Source: Anopheles merus (Eukaryota > Arthropoda > Insecta > Diptera > Culicidae). Taken from it: DNA of 64,000 bases. The first letter of the stretch is position 1. Each line of letters begins with the position of its first letter. Positions 46,740 to 57,500 of this stretch are shown piece by piece. Below the pieces are notes generated by a model. That model was not told the DNA's origin and ran no database searches. It worked only from the letters and a program-made list of their open reading frames with translations. Both the position numbers and the translations under genes were made by a program. The stretch is from positions 20,581,428 through 20,645,427 of the forward strand of contig NC_054083.1 in NCBI RefSeq assembly GCF_017562075.2, written 5' to 3'.

Positions 46740-47316
46740 CTATCGTTGGCTCGTGTCACGGGGACGATACGGTATGCCACGGTTTTTCATCTCCCTGATG
46801 ATGCTGTTGGGTAGTCGTCCCGAGACGGAAATCGCATAGATGCCCTTTGTGAAACGACCTACAATTAATTGCAATGTAATTAATTCACCTTATTCCGCGT
46901 TTCTCACCCCCGCATACATACTTATTCTTTGCCATTTGCAAACCCAGCTATCATCCGGACTCATGACCGCGATCATTCTGCACCAAAACGAGTCGGAGGA
47001 GGAAAAGCAAAACAAAGCCGAGTGAATTACAGTACCAAAACCGACTGTGTAGTCCTTTCTTACCCATCGAAATTGTTGCTGGTGCAATCGTACACCTGTT
47101 CGCGGTTGTTTTTCATCCGCAGAAAGTCCTCGCAGTTATCGCAGCCGTCCGTTTCGAACTGATCGAATGACTGGAAAGAGCAAAGTGGGAAGAGCAAGTA
47201 AAGAATGCGGCTTGTCCGGTGGGAATATGCTGCACTTCCGCACTTACCTTGATCATGGAACACACCAGACATGCTCGCAAAGCGCGCAGATCTTTTGGAA
47301 TTGCTTCGAAAGCCAT
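46740..47316 (-). CDS. Spt4: Transcription elongation factor SPT4, 116 aa
   Basis: Small subunit of DSIF, which pairs with Spt5 on elongating RNA polymerase II. Four exons: 47316-47248, 47170-47064, 46977-46922 and 46858-46740. Phases 0, 2 and 1 match at the three junctions and give 117 codons with stop, the usual family length. The sequence begins MAFEAIPKDLRALRACLVCS. The zinc site is C16-x2-C19 with C33-x2-C36. The conserved REQVYDCTSNNFDG, MSPDDSWVCKWQRIS and TKGIYAISVSGRLP blocks follow. It shares a 232-bp divergent promoter region with thoc6. Confidence 0.96.
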
Positions 47317-47548
47317 TATTTGCGCCGGGGAAGCTATATAACTCGAAGAAAATCCAATATTGATGCACCTCCGCGTCGGTCCCGTTTTGTTCACGAAACA
47401 ATTGTTTATGTTGACGTTTGCGCCGTTGACGTTCGGCCCGTTGACACATTCGCTGTGGGCTCGAGCTGTCAACGCAGCAAGCTTTTTCCCCGGACGCCGG
47501 GCAGAACCAGAAAATAAACAACGCTCCGCAATCTCGCAGCATCCAACC
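47317..47548. promoter_or_regulatory. Divergent promoter region, Spt4 and thoc6
   Basis: 232 bases separate the two start codons. No TATA box. A three-unit 15-bp repeat sits at its centre. Both 5' UTRs must lie within it unless upstream noncoding exons exist. Confidence 0.7.
47411..47455. repeat. Three 15-bp tandem units starting TTGAC
   Basis: TTGAC recurs at 47411, 47426 and 47441. The units are TTGACGTTTGCGCCG, TTGACGTTCGGCCCG and TTGACACATTCGCTG. The centre is equidistant from the two start codons. Confidence 0.75.
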
Positions 47549-48712
47549 ATGATCGACATCAGTCGCTGCTACTACACGACGATACACTCGCAAACACTAT
47601 CGACCGATGGCCGGTTCCTGTTTTGTGGAAGCAATTTCGGGGAAATATTTTTGTACAGGTAAGGGCTGCGTTTGCGTTTGCTGCCGCGTCGTTGCTGCAC
47701 CTCACAACCGTCTCACTCCCGTTTTTGCGGACGCTTTCTCATTTCAGTGTGGAACGAATAACTTCCTGCAATGCGGCGGATTCGCCCCCGCTGGAAGTGG
47801 AGCAACTGCCCACCGTTCCCCTGCAGACGCTCTCGGTTACGGACCGCTGTCCCATCTACAGCCTGTCGTTCCACAAGGACTTCCTGATCGTGGGATTGAA
47901 CGGGGAGATATGCGGTTTCCAGTGGTCGAGCAAAGCCGGCACGATTGGCAAGAAGGCTTGGACGGTAAAGCTGCCAGCCCCACCCGAGAGCGCGGACATG
48001 AGCGAAGTCAACTACATGTGGCTGAACGCAAAGGACGACATGCTGTACGCCGGGTGTGGTGATAATGTGCTGTACGGAGTGTCCCTGGAGGACGGGAAAG
48101 TTTGCCGAGAGTTCCATGGCCACACGGACTACATTCACTGCGTCAGTGGATGGTAAGCCAAGGCCAACAAATGAAGTGCATCTTACGGTATCGATTCTAA
48201 TCCTGCATTCTTCCGTTTTTAGTGTGGGCAAGCTGGCAACTGCTTCCGAGGATGGGTCCGTGCTGCTGTGGGACAGCCGGCAGAAAACGTCGTACGCCAA
48301 GATTGAACCCCACACCAAGCCAGCGCTACAGCGGTCCGAGTTTGGCCGTTGGCAGGGCACGGTAGCCATGACCGAGGACTGGCTGGTGTGTGGCGGTGGT
48401 CCGCGGTTCTCCCTCTGGCATCTGCGATCGCTCGACTGTACGGCCGATTTCGATTTCCCCGATCGCGTGCACGTGTCCGGGTTCGTGGACGATCTTATCT
48501 ACGCCGGTGGTGACTGCCGGAAGTTCTACCAGTACAACTTTAACGGTGATGTGACGGCCGAAATACCCACCTCCGGCTCGTCCGTCTACAGTGTAGCGCT
48601 ACAGACGGAACCGTACCGATTCTTGTCGATTGCCGGCGCCTCCGCACAGATCGATGTGTGCACCAACTTTTCCTATCGTGATATCATTCTTAACACGTAC
48701 GTGAAACGGTAA
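47549..48712 (+). CDS. thoc6: THO complex subunit 6 (THOC6), WD40 protein, 334 aa
   Basis: Subunit of the THO/TREX complex that couples transcription and mRNA export in the nucleus. Exons 47549-47658, 47748-48152 and 48223-48712, with donors AG|GTAAGG and TG|GTAAGC and acceptors TTTCAG and TTTTAG; phases 2 and 2 match. The protein is a single beta-propeller of degenerate WD repeats. Recognisable family blocks are FCGSNFGEIFLY near the N-terminus, GHTDYIHCVSG at about 165, SEDGSVLLWDSR, and the THOC6-type WLVCGGGPRFSLWHLRS. The end, YRDIILNTYVKR, is close to the family's C-terminal strand. The start is the first ATG after the shared promoter, and the next in-frame ATG would remove the first propeller strand. 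Confidence 0.95.
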
Positions 48713-48748
48713 GGGACCAGCGCTTTTTTGGGGTTTAGCATCAATCCT

Positions 48749-48754
48749 TTTATT
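48749..48754 (-). terminator. Poly(A) signal AATAAA, likely of NEP1R1
   Basis: TTTATT on plus, about 240 bases after the NEP1R1 stop codon and only 37 bases beyond the thoc6 stop on the other strand. Confidence 0.5.
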
Positions 48755-48804
48755 CCTGAAACTGACGCAAAATGTACAAAACGCAAACATGTGGAGCAAA
48801 ACTA

Positions 48805-48810
48805 AATAAA
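48805..48810 (+). terminator. thoc6: Poly(A) signal AATAAA of thoc6
   Basis: AATAAA 93 bases after the stop codon. Confidence 0.75.
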
Positions 48811-48992
48811 CTCGATCGGGAGGGTGTCCGCGCACCCCAATACCAATACATTAGCGTTTTCGGTTTGATTCATCGAGAAGGGAACGGAGTAGGGGTGGAT
48901 GAAGATGGGTAGTATTATCCTCTATTTACAGCGACGCGTGGCAAGCAGGTAATAATGGTGTGCTTTACGTACGGGGCACGAATTTTGCCATC

Positions 48993-49621
48993 TTAACTCA
49001 TATCCATGTAGCGAGAGTTGTTGGTCGGTCTGGGACGCACGATCAGCTTGCCCGTTTCGTCGCAGGACATGTTAAACTCGGCCAGTACGTTCCTCGTGCG
49101 TGATGTGATGATCTGCGGCGCAATCACCAGCTTATGGATACCGAACATGAACAGAACCACTGCAAAAGAAAAGAGGAATGTTTGAGGACAGTTCATTGAG
49201 TTTACAGCGACTCCGGCCGCAAAAAGCAACACCAATTTACACAGGAAGAGGGTTGAAATGGTAAAAATGCCATGGTTCAGCAGCGAATCCACCAGCGGCA
49301 CGACGGAGGTCCGCGGGTCCGTTAGCCAGTAAAATGCGCTGACGCAGGTCACTAACGCGGTGACACCGAGCAGCACTGGAACGAGAAGAGCGAGCAAATC
49401 GTAGTGTATTAGATCGGTCGTTCCGGCTCCCACGGTAAGCAGCCACTTACACCTCCATCGTAGGGTCGGCGGCTGCAGACAGGCAATCACTTCCGTCAGC
49501 CGTCGTTCAAATGCTTTCAGGTCTGCAAAATGTTCGAAAACAGAGTCTAAGCAACGTAGAATCAAAGCTGCACCGACACCCACAACTCGCACTCACCCTC
49601 ACACGTTTCCGACGGGGACAT
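48993..49621 (-). CDS. CNEP1R1: Nuclear envelope phosphatase regulatory subunit 1 (NEP1R1/TMEM188), 132 aa
   Basis: Regulatory membrane subunit of the Dullard/CTDNEP1 phosphatase, which acts on lipin at the nuclear envelope and ER. Exons 49621-49597, 49522-49451, 49375-49241 and 49159-48993 make 133 codons with stop. The peptide begins MSPSETCEDLKAFERRLTE and keeps the family's LQPPTLRWR. Two hydrophobic hairpin segments follow (LLGVTALVTCVSAFYWL and IFTISTLFLLVLFMFGIHKL). The end is the conserved VLAEFNMSCDETGKLIVRPRP. Length is close to the human protein (about 125). Two of the donors read GTGTAA, and the frame requires the second GT each time. Convergent with thoc6 and divergent from TMX3. 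Confidence 0.95.
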
Positions 49622-50302
49622 TTTGGAGCGATTGCGACGACCAATTGTGAATTAGGATTAGGAATACCTTTTGGGATAAATACACTTACTCTGCCCGGGC
49701 TGGAACGCTGACTAAGCACTGGGCATATTTGGTGCGCGTAGGATTCACCTTTTTCTCGAACAGTTTTCTGCGGGGCCGCAGTGTTGATGTTTGACGCGAA
49801 ATGATATGCGCGAAGGCAGGAAGAAGAAGAAAAAAATAAATACACTTTGACAGCGAGAAGCTTTTCGGCCTTCTTCTTCTGGCCCAGCAATCCAAAATAC
49901 GATGAGTGACGAGCGAATTGTGCCGATGAAACAGAGTTTTTTTTATTATTTTATATCAATTTGCCTTTTAAAATGCGCCGCCGTTTTCCGAGATCAATTT
50001 ATATTGATTATTGTTTGATTTACCTCGTGGATCACACACCGCGGAGCTACTTTGACATTTGCAAAATGTCAACACTCCGTTCTGCAGAGAACTGTCAAAT
50101 GAGCAGAACCAGCAAAAAAAAATCAAATTCTCTTTGCATTTGTGTTATCAAGGGCTACGATTACGATACAGCAACAAAGTTCTGCCTCATTTAATTTATT
50201 GCATTCTCGCCATGTTCGGTTATTGAACGAGGGAAAAAAAAAACTTTCTCAACAAACCTTGCTGCCGCTGCTGTGCACCTTTCAAACCCGAAAATTAATA
50301 AA
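49622..50302. promoter_or_regulatory. Divergent promoter region, NEP1R1 and TMX3
   Basis: 681 bases between the two start codons. No TATA box is evident and no coding signal is seen. Open frames on both strands are AT-rich and unsupported. Confidence 0.5.
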
Positions 50303-51778
50303 ATGTACACGCTGTGCAAGCTACTGATTGCGCTGTGCTGTGAGTATGCACGGGGGAAAAAAACAAAATCGATTCCTTCGATCACTGACGCAATTTTAAT
50401 TAAATTATGTCCACTCCGCGCAGGTTTCACAACGCTAGCCCACAGTTCCCGGGTGCTCGAGCTCAGCGATCGGTTTCTGGACGTCCGGAACGAGGGCCAA
50501 TGGTTCGTGATGTTCTATGCGCCCTGGTGCGCTCACTGCAAAAAGCTCGAGCCGGTGTGGGCGCTCGTCGCCCAGGCGCTGTACAACACGAACATCCGGG
50601 TCGGCCGGGTTGACTGCACACGCTTTACTGCCGTGGCGCAGCACTTTAAGGTCAACGCTTATCCGACGATTATTTTGTACGTACCGTTTGTTCCGGGCTC
50701 TGCCCCGGCGGATGGGCGAGCCACACCCAAACGCGCTGTGAAAAGAAGTTGTTTGCATACTTTTTCCTCTTTGCTTTGCAGCGTTAAAGGACCGTACGAT
50801 TATGTGTACAACGGAGAGCGTTCGAAGGAGGAGCTGATCCATTTCGTGAACCGCATGTCCGGCCCACCGGTGCAGCTGGTAACGCGTGCGGACAGTATCG
50901 ACATCCTCAAGTCGAACAATCCAATCTTTTTCACGTACGTCGGCAAGCAGTCGGGATTGCTGTGGGACGTGTTTTACAGTGCGGCCGAGTCGTACCAGGC
51001 GCACGGTTACTTCTACGCCACCTCGGTCGAAATAGCGAAGCGGCACTTTGACGTGGACACGGTCCCGGCGGCGCTGGTGTACAAGGAGCGCAGCCACTAC
51101 TACTTCCCCTACTCGGACAACTTCGAGCGGATTGAGCCGGCGCATCTGAACGACACGCTGTTCCGCTGGGTGAACGAGGAGCGGTTCGCCACCTTCCCGA
51201 AGGTGACGCGCAGCAACATTCACCATCTGGTTCAGACGCAAAAGTATCTCGTGCTGGCGGTGGTGGAGGAGAACAAGCTTAGCGAGATAGCGGCCCACGA
51301 GCAGGAGTTCCGCGACATGGTGGAGATCTTCGTGCACAAGAACAAGCACAAGTACCACGGGCGGTTCCAGTTCGGCTGGGTCGGTACGCCCGAGCTGGCC
51401 CGCTCGATCGCGATGGACAGCCTGCCGACGCCCCATCTGCTGGTGCTGAACGCGTCGACCAACGAGCATCACATCCCCGAGGATGATCCGCTCCAGCTGA
51501 CGCCGGAAGCGATCGAGATCTTCCTCGACAGCATCCACAACCAGACGGCGCCCACGTTCGGTGGCAACTCGCTGCCGGTGCGCATCTACCGTGCCTGGTT
51601 CGAGGCCAAAACGTCCCTGTACGAAATGTGGATCGGCAATCCGGTGCTCACGACCGTGCTGTTCGGGCTGCCGCTCGGCTTCCTGTCGCTCATCATGTAC
51701 TCGATCTGCTGTGCGGACATTCTCGACGCCGAGGAGGAGGACGAAGGGGCCGACCAGCGGCACGAGAAGAAGGAGTAA
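50303..51778 (+). CDS. TMX3: TMX3-type transmembrane protein disulfide-isomerase, 428 aa
   Basis: ER membrane thioredoxin-family oxidoreductase. Exons 50303-50339, 50424-50676 and 50782-51778, with donors T|GTGAGT and TT|GTACGT and acceptors CCGCGCAG and TTTGCAG. The frame stays open through both introns, but splicing restores the family sequence (IALC-CFTTLAHS and YPTIIF-VKGPYDY). A signal peptide spans about residues 1-19. The thioredoxin domain has the active site WCAHC (Cys48 and Cys51), followed by KKLEP, and a cis-proline in NAYPT. Thioredoxin-like b domains follow. A single membrane span near residues 385-405 (LTTVLFGLPLGFLSLIMYSI) is followed by a short acidic cytosolic tail ending HEKKE, lysine-rich like ER-retention tails but not a strict KKxx. 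Sequons include NDT and NQT. Close in length to human TMX3 (about 454). Confidence 0.94.
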   Translation: MYTLCKLLIALCCEYARGKKTKSIPSITDAILIKLCPLRAGFTTLAHSSRVLELSDRFLDVRNEGQWFVMFYAPWCAHCKKLEPVWALVAQALYNTNIRVGRVDCTRFTAVAQHFKVNAYPTIILYVPFVPGSAPADGRATPKRAVKRSCLHTFSSLLCSVKGPYDYVYNGERSKEELIHFVNRMSGPPVQLVTRADSIDILKSNNPIFFTYVGKQSGLLWDVFYSAAESYQAHGYFYATSVEIAKRHFDVDTVPAALVYKERSHYYFPYSDNFERIEPAHLNDTLFRWVNEERFATFPKVTRSNIHHLVQTQKYLVLAVVEENKLSEIAAHEQEFRDMVEIFVHKNKHKYHGRFQFGWVGTPELARSIAMDSLPTPHLLVLNASTNEHHIPEDDPLQLTPEAIEIFLDSIHNQTAPTFGGNSLPVRIYRAWFEAKTSLYEMWIGNPVLTTVLFGLPLGFLSLIMYSICCADILDAEEEDEGADQRHEKKE

Positions 51779-52419
51779 GGCGGTCAGGCGCACTGTCAGG
51801 TGGTGTAAGTGCGGCTGGCCCATTGAAATCCATGACAGTTTGAAACTCGGCGAGGGGGAAGGCCCACTTCCACACTACTACTTCTAGTCATACCACTTGG
51901 TTTGTCTTCAAACTGTAACGATGTGTCCATTCCGGCGAGGCCCGTTGGGGTTTGGCGGCCAGATGCTCCGAGGCCGAGGCCAACGACTTACCACACTTTA
52001 CATAAGGTACAATGTATTAGGATCATTTTAGACAATTTTTAACTCCCGGCAGCTATCTGTCACTTCCACCACTCCGGCCGCGCACACGGCTCCGGAGGGC
52101 GGTTTCGTACGTGTTTATGTGTGCGTGTGTGTGTGTATGTATCTGATGTATGTTTAGAATGTTCTCAGTTTTAGGCAGTGGCAATGGAGCCGGAAGAGAA
52201 TCCTCTTAATTTTTACCCAAAAAGCGTATTGCCGTTATTGCGTTTATTCGGTGTGGAGATGCTTGATGACACGGCGGGAGGGGAAAAGGGAGATAATAGA
52301 TAATATCTGTGAGGTCTGACTGCTTCCGCCTCTGCGCCGTGCGGGTTTAGAGCGGTTTAGAAGGCAAAGCGTGCAACGGACTGGACGCTGTACGAAGGAA
52401 ACCAGAATCCAGCTCCACC
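51779..52419. other. Convergent 3' UTRs of TMX3 and PDCD5
   Basis: Noncoding. PDCD5's likely poly(A) signal is at 52243-52248 on the minus strand. I found no canonical hexamer for TMX3. A GT run lies at about 52119-52140. Confidence 0.5.
52243..52248 (-). terminator. PDCD5: Poly(A) signal AATAAA of PDCD5
   Basis: TTTATT on plus, about 170 bases past the stop codon. Confidence 0.6.
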
Positions 52420-53014
52420 TTAAATGCCGTAATCGTCATCGTCATCGTCCGAGTCCAGTGCCGCCCGCCTTCGGTCGAACTTGACGGTTGAGTTGCTGCG
52501 CGGCATCTGCTGGTTGAGGCTCTCGAGCAGCTTCACCAGGCTGGCGTCGTCCAGCTTGTCGCCGATCTGGCGCGTCTGTGCCATGCGGATGATCATGCCC
52601 TCCACCATCTGGGCCTTCTCCGGTTTGCTGAGCTTGAGCGTGTTCAGCCGTGCCCGTGCGTCCTGATCGAGCAGCTGCACCAGCATCGCGTTCTTCATCT
52701 CCTCCTGCGCCTGCCGCTGTTCCTGCATCGCCTTCTGCTGGTCCGGATTGCCGCCCTGTCGGTGGGAACGAGTTACATGGAGTTACATTATTTCGTGTCG
52801 CATCGCTTTTCTTTCACAACAATTATTCGTGTTGCTACTAAAACACTACTAAATATAGCCACAATACGTCGCAGATTGGATGTATCCAAACCCGTGGATG
52901 GATTAGTCATTTCGGACCACACAACACATGGCCGTGTGGGGGAAAGCTCGGTAGGCGTACCTGCATTTGCTGCATCCGCTGCTGGCGGATCGCTTCCAGC
53001 TCCGGGTCATCCAT
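52420..53014 (-). CDS. PDCD5: Programmed cell death protein 5 (PDCD5), 129 aa
   Basis: Small DNA/chaperonin-associated protein of the PDCD5/TFAR19 family, found in nucleus and cytosol. Exons 53014-52961 and 52755-52420 join in phase 0 (donor CAG|GTACGC, acceptor CCGACAG). The N-terminus MDDPELEAIRQQRMQQMQ is the family's charged helix. The core carries LLDQDARARLNTLKLSKPEKAQ and VEGMIIRMAQ, and near the end STVKFDRRR before an acidic tail (DSDDDDDD, then YGI). Length equals the usual size (about 125). The longer first helix is Gln-rich. Convergent with TMX3. Confidence 0.96.
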
Positions 53015-53211
53015 TGTTGTGCTGTGTTATATCTTTGCTATTGCTCGCCGCCTGAAAAATGGTCCAATATCACACGATCATGCAAAACGACGGAGGTTAG
53101 CTGCTGGACACCAAACAAATCTTTTTCTTTTTTTTTTCGCCCGAGTCCTCTATTGCGCCGGGTTTGACATTCGTTCGGCGAGGGCAACACAGGGTGGTTC
53201 GTTCATGTATT

Positions 53212-53213
<2 letters not shown>

Positions 53214-53284
<71 letters not shown>
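53214..53284. repeat. (AG)n microsatellite
   Basis: About 35 uninterrupted AG units, about 200 bases upstream of PDCD5. Confidence 0.97.
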
Positions 53285-53286
<2 letters not shown>

Positions 53287-53469
53287 AAGTTGGAAAAATT
53301 GAAAAAATATAATAGCAATCAAATTTATACAAGAAATGCGCTTAGTTAAATTTTATTAAATAAATAATTCCCTAGCTTTTGGAAGTAAAATAACAAAGTC
53401 GGTGTCTTACCCCATCAGTCACTGCTCGCTATGGCCACGCTAAGGTACCTGTGGTCTCACCTGCTCGTC

Positions 53470-54593
53470 GCTCAGTTCACTCCGAGCTTTCCTGGAATTC
53501 ATTCCGTTTCGGCGGGGCTGTGTGCGAGTTCAGTTCTCTCGCATCTCCCGTCGTCGGTGTTTGTGCCGTCCGTCCGGTCCGTGGGGGATTAGCGCTATCC
53601 TAGCCCAAGAAAGAAAGAAAGAAAGAAAAAAGCATCGCTTCCCCAACGCTGTTTGTTTTGTAGTGTAAGTAACCCGTCCGTACCTGTCCCGTGTAAAGTG
53701 TTCCGTAATCTCGCAACCCAGTTGAGTGAAATATGAATGAAAGCGTCAATTTCCGAAACAGCCACCAAGCTATCAGCAGCATAGACCGTTGCGGCGAGTC
53801 GTGTTGAATGTGGGGCACGGCAACCCCATGCAAGGGGGCAGTGAAAGGGGAAGAAAAATAATAATAATACAACGTATGCATGCAGCCGATCCACCGCATA
53901 CCAAGAGCCGCGCGCGTTCACTGTCCGCTGGAGTGGTGTGAGTGAAAACGTGTAGTGTGTGGTCCCCCCTACTCGCCTACTGCGCCCAACCCCATCCGCC
54001 GTCGTTTTATCCATTTGTTGGTGGGTGTTTTTTTTGCACGCGGCATCCAAGCAACAACTCCCCCCCCCCGTTGCTCCGTTTGCATTTTGCTCGCGTGTTC
54101 AGTGTGTGCGTGTTTCTGTTGTTTTGTGTAGTGGTCGACGTCGTCGTCATCGTTCCCGTGGAATCGGCCTCCCATTCCCCCCCCCCCCCCTGCACGTAAG
54201 AAGAAGAAAAGTCAAGGGGAGCCCGTTCAGGTGCGTCACCCTCGCGGTGTGTACGGTTTTGCTTGTAAAGGTGTGGTGTCCGAGTTTTGTGTGTGTGCGG
54301 TGTGTGACTAACCCCAAAATTTAGGCCCCCAAACAACCGCAACAAAAAAACGGGAAGAAAGCTCATGTTGGGGAGATCGCAAGTGAGGCGGATAAAAAAA
54401 AAATAACAAATGGAGAAATAGCTTCACTCTCAACGTGTGTGTGTGCACTTGTGTGTTAGTGTGTAGTTCTTTTCACCGTTTGTTCTGCGGCGTGGCGTTT
54501 GTGTGTTGGTACGGTGGAGAATGGCCGGGGAAAGCAATTGAGAAGCCGTAAAAAGAAAAAGTAAACATAAACCATCCGCGCATCATCCCCCAG
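53470..54593 (+). promoter_or_regulatory. Probable promoter and long 5' UTR exon of a plus-strand gene
   Basis: GC rises sharply from about 53400. Two initiator-like CTCAGTTC/TTCAGTTC sites lie near 53470 and 53530. The region contains no long frame but ends at a strong donor CCCCCAG|GTGAGC (54593/54594); weaker donors lie near 54194 and 54230. It is best read as a noncoding first exon whose coding part lies beyond the window. No protein identity can be inferred. Confidence 0.35.
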
Positions 54594-57500
54594 GTGAGCG
54601 CGTGCGTGTATGTGCTGTTGTGTGTATGTGAGCCTGTTGAACGTCTTCTTTTTGCCGCTGCTGCTGCTGCATCGGGAAATACAAAAGGTAGGGCAAGCTT
54701 CTTCTTTTCCCACTGTAGTTTGCGGAAGGTGGAGAAAATGGGCAGAGGAAGCTGCAGAGTGCTTCACTTCTGTTGCTGCAAGTTGTGCAAACATCACACG
54801 CCTGTGCCTACTGCGGTTGTGAGTGTGTTTTGTTTAGTATAAAACCGTGCTAGTGGTCCGAATGCGCGCTGCCCAAGGCATTCCACGAGGGCCTTGGGAA
54901 GAAATTGGGCAACATAGAGGTTAGCAACCCGGAAAGAACACACCTGTACAATAACAACGGGTGGAAAATGTGCTCACGTTGCTACCCCTCACGTTGAACG
55001 AGAGCGCGTTTTGGATCGAACGGAAGAGAGAGAGAGAGAGGGAGACGCGAGAAAACAGTGGGGGAAAATATGAATTCCAAAACTCGTGTCCAGTCGGCGC
55101 GACGTGGTCAGCGAGACGGCGGAAATCAACCGGTTGCTCTGGGGCGTAGTTGTTTTGCGCGTAATCCCCCCTCCTTCCATACCGGTGTGCGCATGATAAT
55201 TCTGGAACGAGGGAGGAAGGAAGAGAAACAAGGGTGTGTTGGGCTGGGCTGGGTGGCTAACAACAAGTTTTGTTTTCCCTGCTGGCGAGACAAATGCTTC
55301 CAGCCAACGTCGCTTCCCCAGCACCTTCCCAGCACAAGGGCATCCAGAGTCGGACGTGTGTGTGTGTGTGTGTGCTTGTGTGATTCCACCGGAATCAAGG
55401 TTGATGATATGAGGAGGACTTGTTTCTCGTTTTATTTTTCGGCGCTTTCCCTTCCGTCCCGCTTTGTGTCGACGTTTGCGCGTAGGAGAGCTTGTATTAT
55501 GCAAATCGCTTTCGCTGTGCGCGCGCGCCCAACGGCTCTGGAAGGAATGCGCGCTGGGCTGGGCTGCGTACCACATCGCCACGCAACAGCAAAGGAAACC
55601 GGTATCGCGCGCGAGCTGAGCCAACGCTGGGGCGACTGCGCGTAGTTGAGCTGTCAATTTGCTGAGCTTTGTTTCTTCTTTCTCCAGTAGGCCCAACACC
55701 AACACTGGCGCGATCGTCCAGCCTAATGTTTCGCCGTCTGCGCGGGACTGTTTCTATTGTGGAACAGAGGCGGAAGATGTGGCGTGGCTGCGATGGATTA
55801 AGAAGCGCTCTACAGGTTTCCTGAGGGACTACGGAACTTCTAATCCAAATTAATGTGCACATGGTTGTTGATGTTCGAGTTTACACAGTTGCATGCGCGC
55901 GGGTAGGCGATATCATCGTGGCCCCCACATCTATGTCCACACATGCCACCACCGGTCACCGGTTGGGCGCAAACGTTTGCACAAAGGTTTGCTCTGTGCT
56001 CTCGGTCACGCTTTGACTTGCGATTGTCGGGATCGCATGGATCGATCATCAAAACTTGGGTGTACTTCGTTGGTTGGCTTAAAATATAAGCATGATTTTA
56101 ATATACTTAATAGTGTCATAGGGGCAACAGTGCCCACAAGGGGTTTTTTCATTAAAACTTTAGTTTAACGTCCAAACGAGTACACCGATGGTTTTCTTAC
56201 AATGAATAGATATACTGTGCCGAATTTCATATGCATTCATATGCATCATCGAGCAGAAAACTATACCTTTTCAACCATGTCAAATAGACTCTCAAAACAA
56301 AGAGAAACGAAGGGTCGAGAGAGAGAGAGAAAGAGTACAAAGATTACTCAAGACATACAGTAGTACCACACACGTGAACAAGTGCAAATATATATAAAAA
56401 AAAGCCTATTATATTCAGATTACCGCCTTATCCTACACGGGTGATTCGATTCTCTTGCTCCATTGTTCAAAAAATGACGTCTTTTTTAACCATTTTTAAA
56501 ACGCTTTAAACACTGTTTTTTTTAAAATGCATACTCCAAGATTCCGCTAGTAGAAAAGAAGAAGCAATTTTTGATTATTTGAATACATCAGAACATAGTT
56601 GAAATTCCTTGTAACGTTGTTTTTTCGGTTAGGGTGGTTTAAACTTAAATAAAACTATGTGTTTGTGTACCGTTATGATCCAAATCACGGACAGCTTCAA
56701 ACTCCGGACACTCGTCATGATTTTAATTTATTCATATTCAGATCCTGGGCATACCGCTTTTTAATTTGCCTAATTGCCATGATGTACTTGAATTAATTAA
56801 AATATGTGTCCTCAGCTCATATTAGGCCCTTTTGCCACGATTAATAAATATTTTCTGGCTGTCAGTTAACCGCCGGAGGCATTCTTAGCAGTTTTGCTAA
56901 GTGTAATATCTTCGATAACTCCTATTAATCTGGTTCAGATGCATTGAAGTACATCGGAATCTGTCGTAGAATTAGTTATCAGTGTGAATGCCACAATTTT
57001 TTAACATATTGTGCTATAAATTTCATTAAAACACGTTTAATTAATACTGTCCGGAATTCGATGCAAGATTTTTTCATCTTGTTTTTAATTCCGGGCAGCT
57101 GAGGCAAATTGCGATTAATTGCATACAAATATAGTTTTAGACAGCGACCAAGACAGCGATAACAAGAACAAACATTCAACGATAATAACAAAACAACGAT
57201 ATTTGAAGATATATGTGTGTCTAATGCCTTGATGGCCGTACGGAGAAGATCGTTGAATCGCGCAGCAGTCATCAGTAAGACCATGTTGACAGTAAGACCG
57301 TCGTACTGTCGGTCTAGGAGGACACCGACACACAGAATACGCCCCTAAAAAGAAGTTGAAAACTAAAAAAAGTGTGGTGTGTATGTGAATGTGAAGATTC
57401 ACTAAATTCAAACGAAATATTGAAGCTGTCTAACGAAATCAAAAGGTCGTTGAAAGGAACTATGAATCAAAATATCGTGGCAGTTTCATGATTTTTTGCA

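Noticed and set aside
50435..51823. A 462-codon open frame antisense to TMX3
   Set aside because: It mirrors the strong codon bias of the TMX3 exons on the other strand and includes TMX3's intron sequence. It is Arg/Val/Leu-rich with no domain.
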